Source: Hydrogenophilus sp. (GTDB lineage Bacteria > Pseudomonadota > Gammaproteobacteria > Burkholderiales > Thiobacillaceae). From it: a stretch of DNA of 32,719 bases. The notes beneath the pieces were generated by a model. That model saw nothing but the letters and a program-made list of their open reading frames with translations. It was not told the origin of the DNA and searched no databases. This document shows, piece after piece, positions 26,523 through 32,719 of this stretch. Each line of letters begins with the position of its first letter. The stretch's first letter is position 1. Both the position numbers and the translations under genes were made by a program. Location of the stretch: the NCBI GenBank assembly GCA_020725195.1, contig DYFL01000026.1, positions 1 to 32,719 of the forward strand, in the 5' to 3' direction.

Positions 26523-27503
26523 ATGGCCCAGCCCGACACCCCGATCGACGTCTCGATCGTCATCCCCGTCTACAACGAGCACGAAAACCTCGCCGACCTG
26601 GCGACCCAGGTGGAGCACGCCATGGCGCCGGCGGGGGTGGCCTGGGAGCTCATCTGCGTGGACGACGGCTCGCGCGACGGCTCGGACCGCATGCTGGCGG
26701 AGCTCGCCGAGAGCCGGCCCTGGCTGCGGCCGCTGTACCTGAACCGCAACTACGGCCAGTCCACGGCCATGCAGGCGGGCTTCGACGCCGCCCGGGGGGC
26801 GACGCTGATCACCCTGGACGGCGACCTGCAGAACGACCCGGCCGACATCCCGCGCCTCCTGCAGGAACTGGACGCCCGCCCCGAGATCGACATCCTCTCC
26901 GGCTGGCGCCGCGCGCGGCAGGACCGCACGCTCACGCGCAAGATCCCCTCGCGCATCGCCAACGCCCTCATCTCCCGGGTGACCGGGGTGCACCTGCACG
27001 ACTACGGCTGCTCGCTCAAGCTCTACCGGCGCGAGGCCCTGGCCAACGTGAAGATCTACGGCGAGCTGCACCGCTTCATCCCGGCGCTCGCGGGCCAGTT
27101 CGGCGCCCGGGTCATGGAGCTGCCGGTCAACCACCGGGCGCGCACCCGGGGCAAGTCCAAGTACGGCATCGACCGCACCGTGCGGGTGCTGCTCGACCTG
27201 CTCTGGGTGAAGTTCCTGCTGCGCTTCCTGCACCGCCCCATGCACGCCTTCGGCGGCACGGGCATGGCGATGCTCGTCCCCGGCCTGCTGTTGCTCGCCT
27301 GGCTCAGCGGGCTCAAGCTCTTCACCGGCGCCGAGATCGGCCACCGCCCCCTGCTCTTCCTGGGCATGATGCTCACCCTCATGGGGGTGCAGTTCATCGG
27401 CCTGGGGCTGCTGGGCGAGATGCTCACCCGCATCTACCACGAGCCGGCCGGACAGAAGCAGTACGTGCTGCGCGAAGCCCCCCGCAAGGCGGGCCCGCGC
27501 TAA
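26523..27503 (+). CDS. ArnC-like polyprenyl-phosphate glycosyltransferase
   Basis: A 326-residue GT2 enzyme with VIPVYNEHENL, CVDDGSRDGS, TLDGDLQNDP and the GWRRARQDRTLTRKIPSRIAN region typical of ArnC, GtrB and DPMS proteins, which move a sugar from a nucleotide sugar to undecaprenyl phosphate on the cytoplasmic face. Two C-terminal membrane helices (about 240-262 and 275-300) anchor it. The sugar cannot be told; no ArnA, ArnB or ArnD homologues are in the window, so 4-amino-arabinose is not supported. First gene of an operon ending with a lipoprotein; the next start is only six bases after its stop. Confidence 0.9.
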   Translation: MAQPDTPIDVSIVIPVYNEHENLADLATQVEHAMAPAGVAWELICVDDGSRDGSDRMLAELAESRPWLRPLYLNRNYGQSTAMQAGFDAARGATLITLDGDLQNDPADIPRLLQELDARPEIDILSGWRRARQDRTLTRKIPSRIANALISRVTGVHLHDYGCSLKLYRREALANVKIYGELHRFIPALAGQFGARVMELPVNHRARTRGKSKYGIDRTVRVLLDLLWVKFLLRFLHRPMHAFGGTGMAMLVPGLLLLAWLSGLKLFTGAEIGHRPLLFLGMMLTLMGVQFIGLGLLGEMLTRIYHEPAGQKQYVLREAPRKAGPR

Positions 27504-27509
27504 GCCTGC

Positions 27510-28292
27510 ATGCCGGCGCGGCCGTCCAGCCCGGTTGCCGACCCCGCCTGGCGCCTGTGGGCGGTGCCCGGGCTGGCGGCGCTGGGCATGGCCGCCCTGC
27601 TCCTGCCGGGCGCGAACCAGGCCGGCTTCCTCGCCCTCAACCAGGCCGCCGTGGCGCTGCCCGCGGGCTTCTGGTCCCATGTCACGGTGCTGGGCAACGC
27701 CGCGGTCGCCGCGGTGATCCTGCTGCCTATGGTCCGCAGCCGGCCTGGGCTGGCTGCCGCCCTCTGCATCGCCGGGCTCTTGATCCTGCTCGGCGTCTAC
27801 GGCCTCAAGGCCCTTTTCGACCTGCCCCGGCCGGCGGCGGTGCTGGCGCCGCAGGCCTTCACGGCCATCGGCCCCACCCCCTGGACCGGCGCCTTCCCCT
27901 CCGCCCACAGCGCCCACGCCTTCGCCCTGGCCGCACTCCTGGCCGCCCATGCCCGCAGCCGGACGGGGTTCGTCGCCCTCATCCTGGCCGCGGCCCTGGT
28001 GGCCGTCTCCCGCATCGCCGTCGGCGTGCACTGGCCCCTGGACGTGCTGGGCGGCGCCCTGCTCGGCTGGCTCGCGGGCCTGGCCGGTCTGGCCCTGGCC
28101 CGGCGCTGCCGTGGCTGCCGGGGCCCCTTGCCGCAGACCCTCTTCCTCGCCCTGCTCTTCGGCGCCGCCGCCTGGCTCCTCACCGGCTACGACAGCGGCT
28201 ACCCCGGCACCGGGCGCATGGAGCAGGCCATCGCCTTCGCCGCGCTGGTGCTCTTCTTCCGGCCCGGCCCCACGGAGAACAGCCATGCATGA
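27510..28292 (+). CDS. PAP2-family membrane phosphatase 1
   Basis: A 260-residue integral membrane PAP2 (phosphatidic acid phosphatase type 2) enzyme. The three catalytic motifs are complete: KALFDLPRP (KX6RP), PSAHSAH (PSGH-type with its histidine) and SRIAVGVHWPLD (SRX5HX3D). About six hydrophobic helices are seen. Members dephosphorylate undecaprenyl diphosphate, phosphatidylglycerophosphate or lipid A. The stop overlaps the next gene by eight bases. In this operon it may recycle the lipid carrier or trim a phosphate from a lipid. Confidence 0.88.
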   Translation: MPARPSSPVADPAWRLWAVPGLAALGMAALLLPGANQAGFLALNQAAVALPAGFWSHVTVLGNAAVAAVILLPMVRSRPGLAAALCIAGLLILLGVYGLKALFDLPRPAAVLAPQAFTAIGPTPWTGAFPSAHSAHAFALAALLAAHARSRTGFVALILAAALVAVSRIAVGVHWPLDVLGGALLGWLAGLAGLALARRCRGCRGPLPQTLFLALLFGAAAWLLTGYDSGYPGTGRMEQAIAFAALVLFFRPGPTENSHA

Positions 28293-29757
28293 ACCGGCCG
28301 CCCGCCGCTACGCCCTGACCCTGCTCGCGCTCCTGGCCGCCCTCGCGGCCTACCGGGTCTGGGCGGCCCGGGCCGTGGGCCTGGAGCTCTTCCCGGACGA
28401 GGCCTATTACTTCGGCTGGGCCCAGACCCTGGAGTGGGGCTATTACTCCAAGCCGCCCATGGTGGCCTGGATCATCCACTTCGCCACCGCCCTGTGCGGC
28501 AACGCCGAGCCCTGCCTGCGCCTGGGCTCCTATCTCCTCTACCCGGCCACGGCCTTCGTGCTCTTCGGCGTGGGACAGCGGCTCTTCGACGCGCGCACGG
28601 GCTTCTGGATCGCCGTCGCCTTCGCCACCCTGCCCATGGTGGCCTTCGGCTCCTGGTTCATGACCACGGACGCGCCGCTGCTCTTCTTCTGGGCCCTGGC
28701 GCTCTATTTCCTGATCGGCGCCCTGGAACAGAACCGCTGGCGCGACTGGCTCGCGCTGGGCCTCGCCCTGGGCCTCGGGGGTCTGTCCAAGTACAGCATG
28801 GTCTTCTTCGGCCTCGGCGCCCTGGCCTACCTGGCCTTCTCGGCCGAGGCCCGGCGCCAGCTCGTCAACCCCAGGCTCTACGCCGCCATCGCCCTGGCCC
28901 TGGCGGTGTTCGCCCCCAACCTCGTCTGGAACATGCAGCACCAGTTCGTGAGCGTGGAGCACACGGCGGAGATCTCCCACCTGGGCCAGGACTGGATGCG
29001 CCCGGAAGAGCTGGCCAAGTTCCTCGGCGCCCAGTTCGCCGTGATGGGGCCGCTCTTCTTCGCCGCCCTGCTGCACCTCGCCCTGCGCCACGGGTTCAGC
29101 CTCGCGGCCGACCGCCGCTACGCCCTGCCGCTCGCCTTCAGCGCCCCGGTGCTGGCGGCCTTCCTGGCGCTCGCCTTCCTGGCGCGCGCGCTGCCCAACT
29201 GGGGCGCCATGGCCTATGTCGCCGGCGTGGTGCTGGTGGCCGCCTGGTGGCTGCGCGAGGGCCGCCAGCGCTGGCTCTACGCGGGCATCGCGCTCAACGT
29301 CGCGATCGGCCTCGGCCTCTACCACTATCACGCGCTCGCCAACCTGGCCGGCGTGGAGCTGACGCGCAAGACCGATCCCTACGCCCGGGTCAGCGGCTGG
29401 CGTGCCCTGGGCGAGGCGGCCGGGCGGCACCTGGCCGCGCATCCCGGCGCAAGGCTGCTGGCCGACGACCGCAAGACCATGGCGGCGCTCATCTACTACG
29501 TCCGCCCCCACCCCTTCGACGCCCGCATGTACAACCCCGGCGGCGTCATCGGCGACCACTACGCGCTGATGAGCGACGTGAAGGATGCCCCCGGCGGCGC
29601 CTTCGTCTTCGTCAGCCGCAGCGCCGACCCGGCGAGGCTCGCGCGGGAGTTCGCCGAGGTGCGGCCCCTGGGCCGCATCGAGATCCCGCTCTACCCCGAC
29701 TTCAGCCTCAGCGCCGAGGTCTACCTGCTGCGCGACTTCCGGGGCTACGCGCCATGA
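28285..29757 (+). CDS. ArnT-like GT39 membrane glycosyltransferase
   Basis: A 490-residue multi-pass protein of the GT39/PMT superfamily, the group that transfers sugars from polyprenyl phosphates on the periplasmic side. The first periplasmic loop has PDEAYYFGWAQTLEWGYYSKPPM, with the conserved acidic D-E pair expected at the active site. Ten or more helices follow, and a soluble periplasmic domain closes the protein (about 370-490). The partner donor would be the lipid-linked sugar from the ArnC-like enzyme two genes upstream. Its stop overlaps the next gene as ATGA. Lipid A is a likely acceptor, but a protein or other glycan acceptor is possible. Confidence 0.88.
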   Translation: MHEPAARRYALTLLALLAALAAYRVWAARAVGLELFPDEAYYFGWAQTLEWGYYSKPPMVAWIIHFATALCGNAEPCLRLGSYLLYPATAFVLFGVGQRLFDARTGFWIAVAFATLPMVAFGSWFMTTDAPLLFFWALALYFLIGALEQNRWRDWLALGLALGLGGLSKYSMVFFGLGALAYLAFSAEARRQLVNPRLYAAIALALAVFAPNLVWNMQHQFVSVEHTAEISHLGQDWMRPEELAKFLGAQFAVMGPLFFAALLHLALRHGFSLAADRRYALPLAFSAPVLAAFLALAFLARALPNWGAMAYVAGVVLVAAWWLREGRQRWLYAGIALNVAIGLGLYHYHALANLAGVELTRKTDPYARVSGWRALGEAAGRHLAAHPGARLLADDRKTMAALIYYVRPHPFDARMYNPGGVIGDHYALMSDVKDAPGGAFVFVSRSADPARLAREFAEVRPLGRIEIPLYPDFSLSAEVYLLRDFRGYAP

Positions 29758-30428
29758 GCCTGCGGCGGCATCCGGTCTACTGGTCCTTCCTCGGCTTCGG
29801 CCTGCTCTTCCTGCTGCTGCCCGAGCTCGACCTCTGGGCGAACGGCCAGTTCTACCGCGCCGGCGAGGGCTTCTTCCTCGGCCAGGCGCTGCTGCCCGTG
29901 CACGACGCCGTGCCCCATCTCACGCGGCTGTTCCTCTTCGGCCTGATCGGCGCCTTCCTCGTCGCCTCCCTCGTCTCGGCCCCCTGGGTGCTGCGCAAGC
30001 GGCTCGCCTATCTGCTCCTGGTCCTGATCGCGGGGCCCGGCCTGATGGTCAACACCCTGTTCAAGGACCAGTGGGGCCGCGCCCGCCCCGCCCAGGTGCA
30101 GGAGTTCGGCGGCGAGAAGACCTTCACCCCGGCCTGGGTGCCGAGCGACCAGTGCAAAAGGAACTGCGCCTTCGTCTGCGGCGACGCCTCGGTGGGCTTC
30201 TTCCTGCTCGCCCCGGCCTTCGTCTTCGCCAGGCAGCGCCGCGCCTGGCTCGCCGCGGGGCTCGCCGCCGGCGGCCTGCTGGGGCTGGTGCGCATGGCCC
30301 AGGGCGGACACTTCCTCAGCGACGTGATCTTTTCCTTCTACGTGGTCTACTTCAGCGCCTGGCTGCTGCACCGGCTGTTCTATCCTGAAGAGGCAGCATC
30401 CCGAACAACGCGAAGGAGAGGGTCATGA
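29754..30428 (+). CDS. PAP2-family phosphatase 2, lipid A phosphatase-like, altered motif 2
   Basis: A 224-residue membrane PAP2 protein. Motif 1 is complete (K104 ... R111-P112 in KDQWGRARP) and motif 3 is complete (R180, H186, D190 in VRMAQGGHFLSD). Motif 2, normally PSGH, reads C-G-D-A-S (142-146), replacing the usual histidine with D144. I believe some family members carry acidic residues here, so activity is not excluded. With ArnC- and ArnT-like neighbours it recalls lipid A remodelling by LpxE-type 1-phosphatases. Start overlaps the previous stop (ATGA), and its own stop overlaps the following gene. Confidence 0.85.
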   Translation: MSLRRHPVYWSFLGFGLLFLLLPELDLWANGQFYRAGEGFFLGQALLPVHDAVPHLTRLFLFGLIGAFLVASLVSAPWVLRKRLAYLLLVLIAGPGLMVNTLFKDQWGRARPAQVQEFGGEKTFTPAWVPSDQCKRNCAFVCGDASVGFFLLAPAFVFARQRRAWLAAGLAAGGLLGLVRMAQGGHFLSDVIFSFYVVYFSAWLLHRLFYPEEAASRTTRRRGS

Positions 30429-30847
30429 AGACTTGGATCACCGCGAGCGCGCTCCTGACGGCGGCGCTTGTCCCGATCGCCGGCTGCGAGTCCGTCGAAC
30501 CGCGCTACGGCGAGGTCGCGGTCGCCGGGCGCGGGGGTTATGCCCACATCGTCTTCAGCGACCGCGACCGGGTGATCATCCGCGACTACTACGCCGCCCG
30601 CTACAAGGGGCTGCCGCCCGGCCTCGCCAAGAAGGGCAAGGTCCCCCCCGGCCACGCCAGGCAGATGGCCCGCCATGGCCGGCTGCCCCACGGCATCGTC
30701 CCCGGCTACCTGCCGCGCGACCTGGACGGCCGGCTCTCCCGCCTGCCCGACGGCTATGTGCGCATCATCGTCGGCGCGGACATCGGCATCATGGACACCC
30801 GGACACGGGTGGTCGTGGACGTGATCGAGGACATCGTCCGCGACTGA
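30425..30847 (+). CDS. CigR-like small lipoprotein
   Basis: A 140-residue lipoprotein (lipobox I-A-G-C, C21). The mature part has KGLPPGLAKKGKVPPGHARQ, an LPPGLA-type helix-turn segment, then LPDGYVRIIVGADIGIMDTRTRVVVDVIEDI. This is the pattern of CigR-family (RcnB-like) envelope proteins, known as anti-virulence regulators in Salmonella; the role elsewhere is unclear. It is the last gene of the envelope operon (ATGA overlap with the PAP2 gene), so it could stabilise or sense the modified outer membrane. Confidence 0.75.
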   Translation: MKTWITASALLTAALVPIAGCESVEPRYGEVAVAGRGGYAHIVFSDRDRVIIRDYYAARYKGLPPGLAKKGKVPPGHARQMARHGRLPHGIVPGYLPRDLDGRLSRLPDGYVRIIVGADIGIMDTRTRVVVDVIEDIVRD

Positions 30848-30871
30848 ACCCCGGCCGGCCCGGCGCACCCC

Positions 30872-30889
30872 GCCGCGGCCGGCCGCGGC
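30872..30889. repeat. Perfect 18-base G/C palindrome
   Basis: GCCGCGGCCGGCCGCGGC is identical to its reverse complement and lies 25 bases after the envelope operon. No T-run follows. It might slow transcription or simply reflect the G+C bias. Confidence 0.6.
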
Positions 30890-30913
30890 CATCCCTCTCG
30901 AACTTGCCCCGCG

Positions 30914-30949
30914 ATGCCCGCCACATAGACGGCGGACCTCGGCATTTTT
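30914..30949 (+). terminator. Weak candidate terminator of the envelope operon
   Basis: ATGCC (30914-30918) pairs with GGCAT (30941-30945), and an inner GCC/GGC stem is possible, with a 6-base bulge. TTTTT follows directly. The bulge weakens the call. Confidence 0.25.
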
Positions 30950-30974
30950 CCCGGTCCCGCCCGGCATGCGGGGT

Positions 30975-30980
30975 TAGAAT
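30975..30980 (+). promoter_or_regulatory. Candidate -10 for the nitroreductase-like gene
   Basis: TAGAAT lies 55 bases before the ATG in otherwise very G+C-rich sequence. No convincing -35 is seen. Confidence 0.3.
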
Positions 30981-31035
30981 GCGTCTCGACCCCGGCGGCC
31001 CTGCCGGAACCCCGTTCCCTCCACCAGACCCCGCC

Positions 31036-31647
31036 ATGAAGCAAGAACTCGCCGACCTCTTCCGCCGCCGCTACGCCTGCCACCTGTTCCAGGGCGACCG
31101 CCCGATCCAGCCCGACGACCTCGACTTCATCCTCGAGGCCGGGCGGCTGTCGCCTTCCTCCTTCGGCCTGGAGCCCTGGAAGTTCGTGGTCCTGCGCTCG
31201 CCGCGGCACAAGCACGCCCTGCAGGGCGCCTGCTTCAACCAGCCGCAGGTGGGCACCGCCGGCGCCCTGGTGGTCATCCTGGCCAAGCTCGCCGACCTCG
31301 CCCCGGACTCCGACTACGCGAGGCAACTGCTCGCCCGGGAATACCCCGGCGACCAGCTGGACCTGGCCATGAGCAACTACCGCGGCTTCCACGGCGCCAC
31401 CGACGTGCGCGCCTGGAGCGTGACCCAGTGCCACATCGCCGCCGCCAACATGATGACCGCCGCCACCGCAGTGGGCCTGGACTCCTGCGCCATCGGCGGC
31501 TTCAACCCGGCCGAGGTCAAGGCGCTGCTCGACATCGACCCGGAGCGCTACGAGGTGGCCCTGATCCTCGCCCTGGGCTACTGCGCCGAGGAGCCGCCGG
31601 AAGAGAAGCTCAGGCTGCCGCTGTCGGAGCTGGTGGAATACCGTTGA
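31036..31647 (+). CDS. Nitroreductase-family NAD(P)H flavoprotein
   Basis: A 203-residue FMN enzyme of the nitroreductase superfamily. RRRYACHLF binds the FMN phosphate, SPSSFGLEPWKFVVL is the typical second block, and GLDSCAIGGFNPAEVKALLDI with ALGYC forms the C-terminal FMN region. Members reduce nitro compounds, quinones or similar acceptors with NAD(P)H; the natural substrate cannot be inferred. Length is near the family norm. It stands alone, with a repeat-filled region after it. Confidence 0.9.
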   Translation: MKQELADLFRRRYACHLFQGDRPIQPDDLDFILEAGRLSPSSFGLEPWKFVVLRSPRHKHALQGACFNQPQVGTAGALVVILAKLADLAPDSDYARQLLAREYPGDQLDLAMSNYRGFHGATDVRAWSVTQCHIAAANMMTAATAVGLDSCAIGGFNPAEVKALLDIDPERYEVALILALGYCAEEPPEEKLRLPLSELVEYR

Positions 31648-31652
31648 TCCTT

Positions 31653-31945
31653 GAATCCGCAGATGGCGCCGATGAACGCAGATAACGGCTTATGGAATCA
31701 ACGCAACAACGGGGACAGCAGAAAGCAACCCGGGTGAAGCGAAGCGCAATCCGGGGAGGGCAGGGTCGGGCCCTCGTCCCGGATTACGGCCTATCGGCCT
31801 GCATCCGGGCTACGAGGCTGCGATGCGGCAGTGAGATTGCGATCAGGTTCACCATTTCGGTGAGGCCGTAGGAGCGCCCGCGATATCCCGCAGAAAGTCG
31901 TTCGCGGCAACAGTCGCTTGAGTTCCGAACAGGATGCACACTGCG
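31653..31945. repeat. Cluster of dispersed repeats, no gene
   Basis: The 298-base gap holds at least three repeat types. Positions 31653-31686 are a CAGATG copy (AATCCGCAGATG, then GATGAACGCAGATAA). Positions 31736-31816 are an AATCCGGG repeat whose 31748-31755 pairs with 31778-31785, followed by CATCCGGGCTACGAG. Positions about 31868-31885 (GTAGGAGCGCCCGCGATA) resemble a diverged half of the GGAGCGGC palindromes. It probably lies downstream of both convergent flanking genes. Confidence 0.7.
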
Positions 31946-32584
31946 CTAGGACTCCCGGGCCCCGGTCTCCCCGGGCCCGGCGTGCAGCCCCTCGGACATG
32001 GCGGCGAGGTCCAGCACCGTCCGGGCGCCCAGCTTTTCCATGATGCGCGCGCGGTGCACCTCGACGGTGCGGTGGCTGATGCCGAGCCGGCGCGCGATCT
32101 CCTTGTTGCTGTCGCCGGCGACGATGCGGGCGAGGACCTCCTGCTCCCTCTGGGTGAGGCGCCCGAGCGCCTCGCGCCGGGCCGCAAGCGAGGACTCCGC
32201 GGCGCGCCGGCGCGCATCCTCCCGGAAGCCCGCCTGCACGCGATCGAGCAGCTGGCCGCCGTCGATCGGCTTCATGAGGAAATCCATGGCGCCGTTCTTG
32301 ATGGCCCGAACGGCCAGGGGAACGTCGCCGTGCCCGGTGAGGAAGATGACGGGCAGGCGAATACGGCTGTGGACCAGCTCGGCCTGCAGTTCCGGGCCGC
32401 TCATGCCGGGCATGTTGACGTCGAGCACCAGGCAGCCAGGCCGCTCCGGCCGGTAGGCCTCGAGGAAGGCCTCGGCGCTGGCGCAGGCCTCCACCCGGTA
32501 GCCCGAGGCCTCGAGCAGCAGGGTCAGCGCATCGCGCACCAGCGCGTCGTCGTCCACGATGAAGACGGTCGGCGATTCGGTCAT
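31946..32584 (-). CDS. FixJ-family response regulator
   Basis: A 212-residue two-component regulator. The receiver domain (1-120) has D11-D12, the phosphoacceptor D55 in [12 protein letters not shown]83 and K105 (MKPI). A LuxR-type helix-turn-helix follows (about 140-200): [40 protein letters not shown]. This arrangement is of the FixJ, TtrR and NodW group, DNA-binding activators. The start overlaps the stop of the kinase gene (ATGA), giving the usual kinase-regulator pair. Target genes are not apparent; the input is unknown because the kinase is cut off. Confidence 0.93.
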   Translation of the reverse strand: MTESPTVFIVDDDALVRDALTLLLEASGYRVEACASAEAFLEAYRPERPGCLVLDVNMPGMSGPELQAELVHSRIRLPVIFLTGHGDVPLAVRAIKNGAMDFLMKPIDGGQLLDRVQAGFREDARRRAAESSLAARREALGRLTQREQEVLARIVAGDSNKEIARRLGISHRTVEVHRARIMEKLGARTVLDLAAMSEGLHAGPGETGARES

Positions 32585-32719
32585 GGGCTCGATGGGAGGG
32601 TGAAATGGAAGGTGGCCCCGGGGCCGCCGCCGGCATCCGCCCAGAGCCGGCCGCCATGCGCCTCGACGAGCGTCCGGCTGATGGACAGGCCCATGCCCAG
32701 GCCGCTCGGCTTGCTGGTG
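32581..32719 (-). CDS. Sensor histidine kinase, C-terminal 45 residues only
   Basis: The gene runs off the right edge of the window. The visible end reads [26 protein letters not shown], then GATFHFTLP, the G2 box and last strands of a HATPase_c domain. It overlaps the response regulator by four bases and is its likely cognate kinase. Sensor domains cannot be seen. Confidence 0.9.
   Translation of the reverse strand, partial: TSKPSGLGMGLSISRTLVEAHGGRLWADAGGGPGATFHFTLPSSP

Overview
This is a G+C-rich chromosomal segment, most likely from a betaproteobacterium. The evidence is gene order (kinase/phosphatase-rph-rdgB-hemW divergent from yicC-gmk-rpoZ-spoT-ridA-recG-ubiC-ubiA) and the style of the proteins. 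Genus cannot be read from the sequence. I saw no rRNA, tRNA, CRISPR array or classical transposase gene. Coding density is high, and many neighbours overlap by 1-13 bases (ATGA, GTGA or TGATG junctions).

Layout. (1) Positions 126-6577, minus strand: a Ser/Thr kinase and PP2C phosphatase pair, RNase PH, the RdgB nucleotide sanitiser, nicotinamidase PncA, nicotinate phosphoribosyltransferase PncB and, after a 181-base gap, the haem chaperone HemW. (2) Positions 6643-20875, plus strand: yicC, a DUF3568 lipoprotein, a secreted Gly/Ala-rich protein, gmk, rpoZ, spoT, a membrane PAS-GGDEF-EAL protein, ridA, a strongly modified recG, an Aer-type chemoreceptor, ubiC and ubiA. (3) Positions 20954-24541: mog (minus), then a plus-strand set of exported proteins: a lipoprotein hydrolase, a thioredoxin-fold protein and an Asp-box beta-propeller. 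(4) Positions 24567-26383, minus: a zinc-sensor (CZB) protein with a degenerate GGDEF domain, and a DUF4197 protein. (5) Positions 26523-30847, plus: a tight envelope operon of ArnC-like glycosyltransferase, PAP2, ArnT-like GT39, second PAP2 and CigR-like lipoprotein, probably for lipid A or another envelope glycan. (6) Positions 31036-32719: a nitroreductase-like flavoprotein (plus) and a FixJ-type response regulator with the 3' end of its histidine kinase (minus).

The most unusual object is recG. Its reading frame carries two in-frame insertions made of dispersed palindromic repeats. The first (about 462 bp) holds a complete DUF559 nuclease domain between 36-base inverted repeats that match at 34 of 36 positions, at clearly lower G+C than its surroundings. 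The second (about 132 bp) is a nested repeat between helicase motifs II and III. The inner palindrome of the second insertion belongs to the same family as three intergenic copies in the window. This looks like a small nuclease-coding palindromic element that landed in an essential-type repair gene without breaking its frame.

Two c-di-GMP-type proteins, an Aer receptor and SpoT give the window a strong signalling flavour. Repeats of at least four families (palindromic GGAGCGGCTTCAGCCGC type, CAGATG type, AATCCGGG type, and a 7-base tandem repeat) fill most intergenic gaps.
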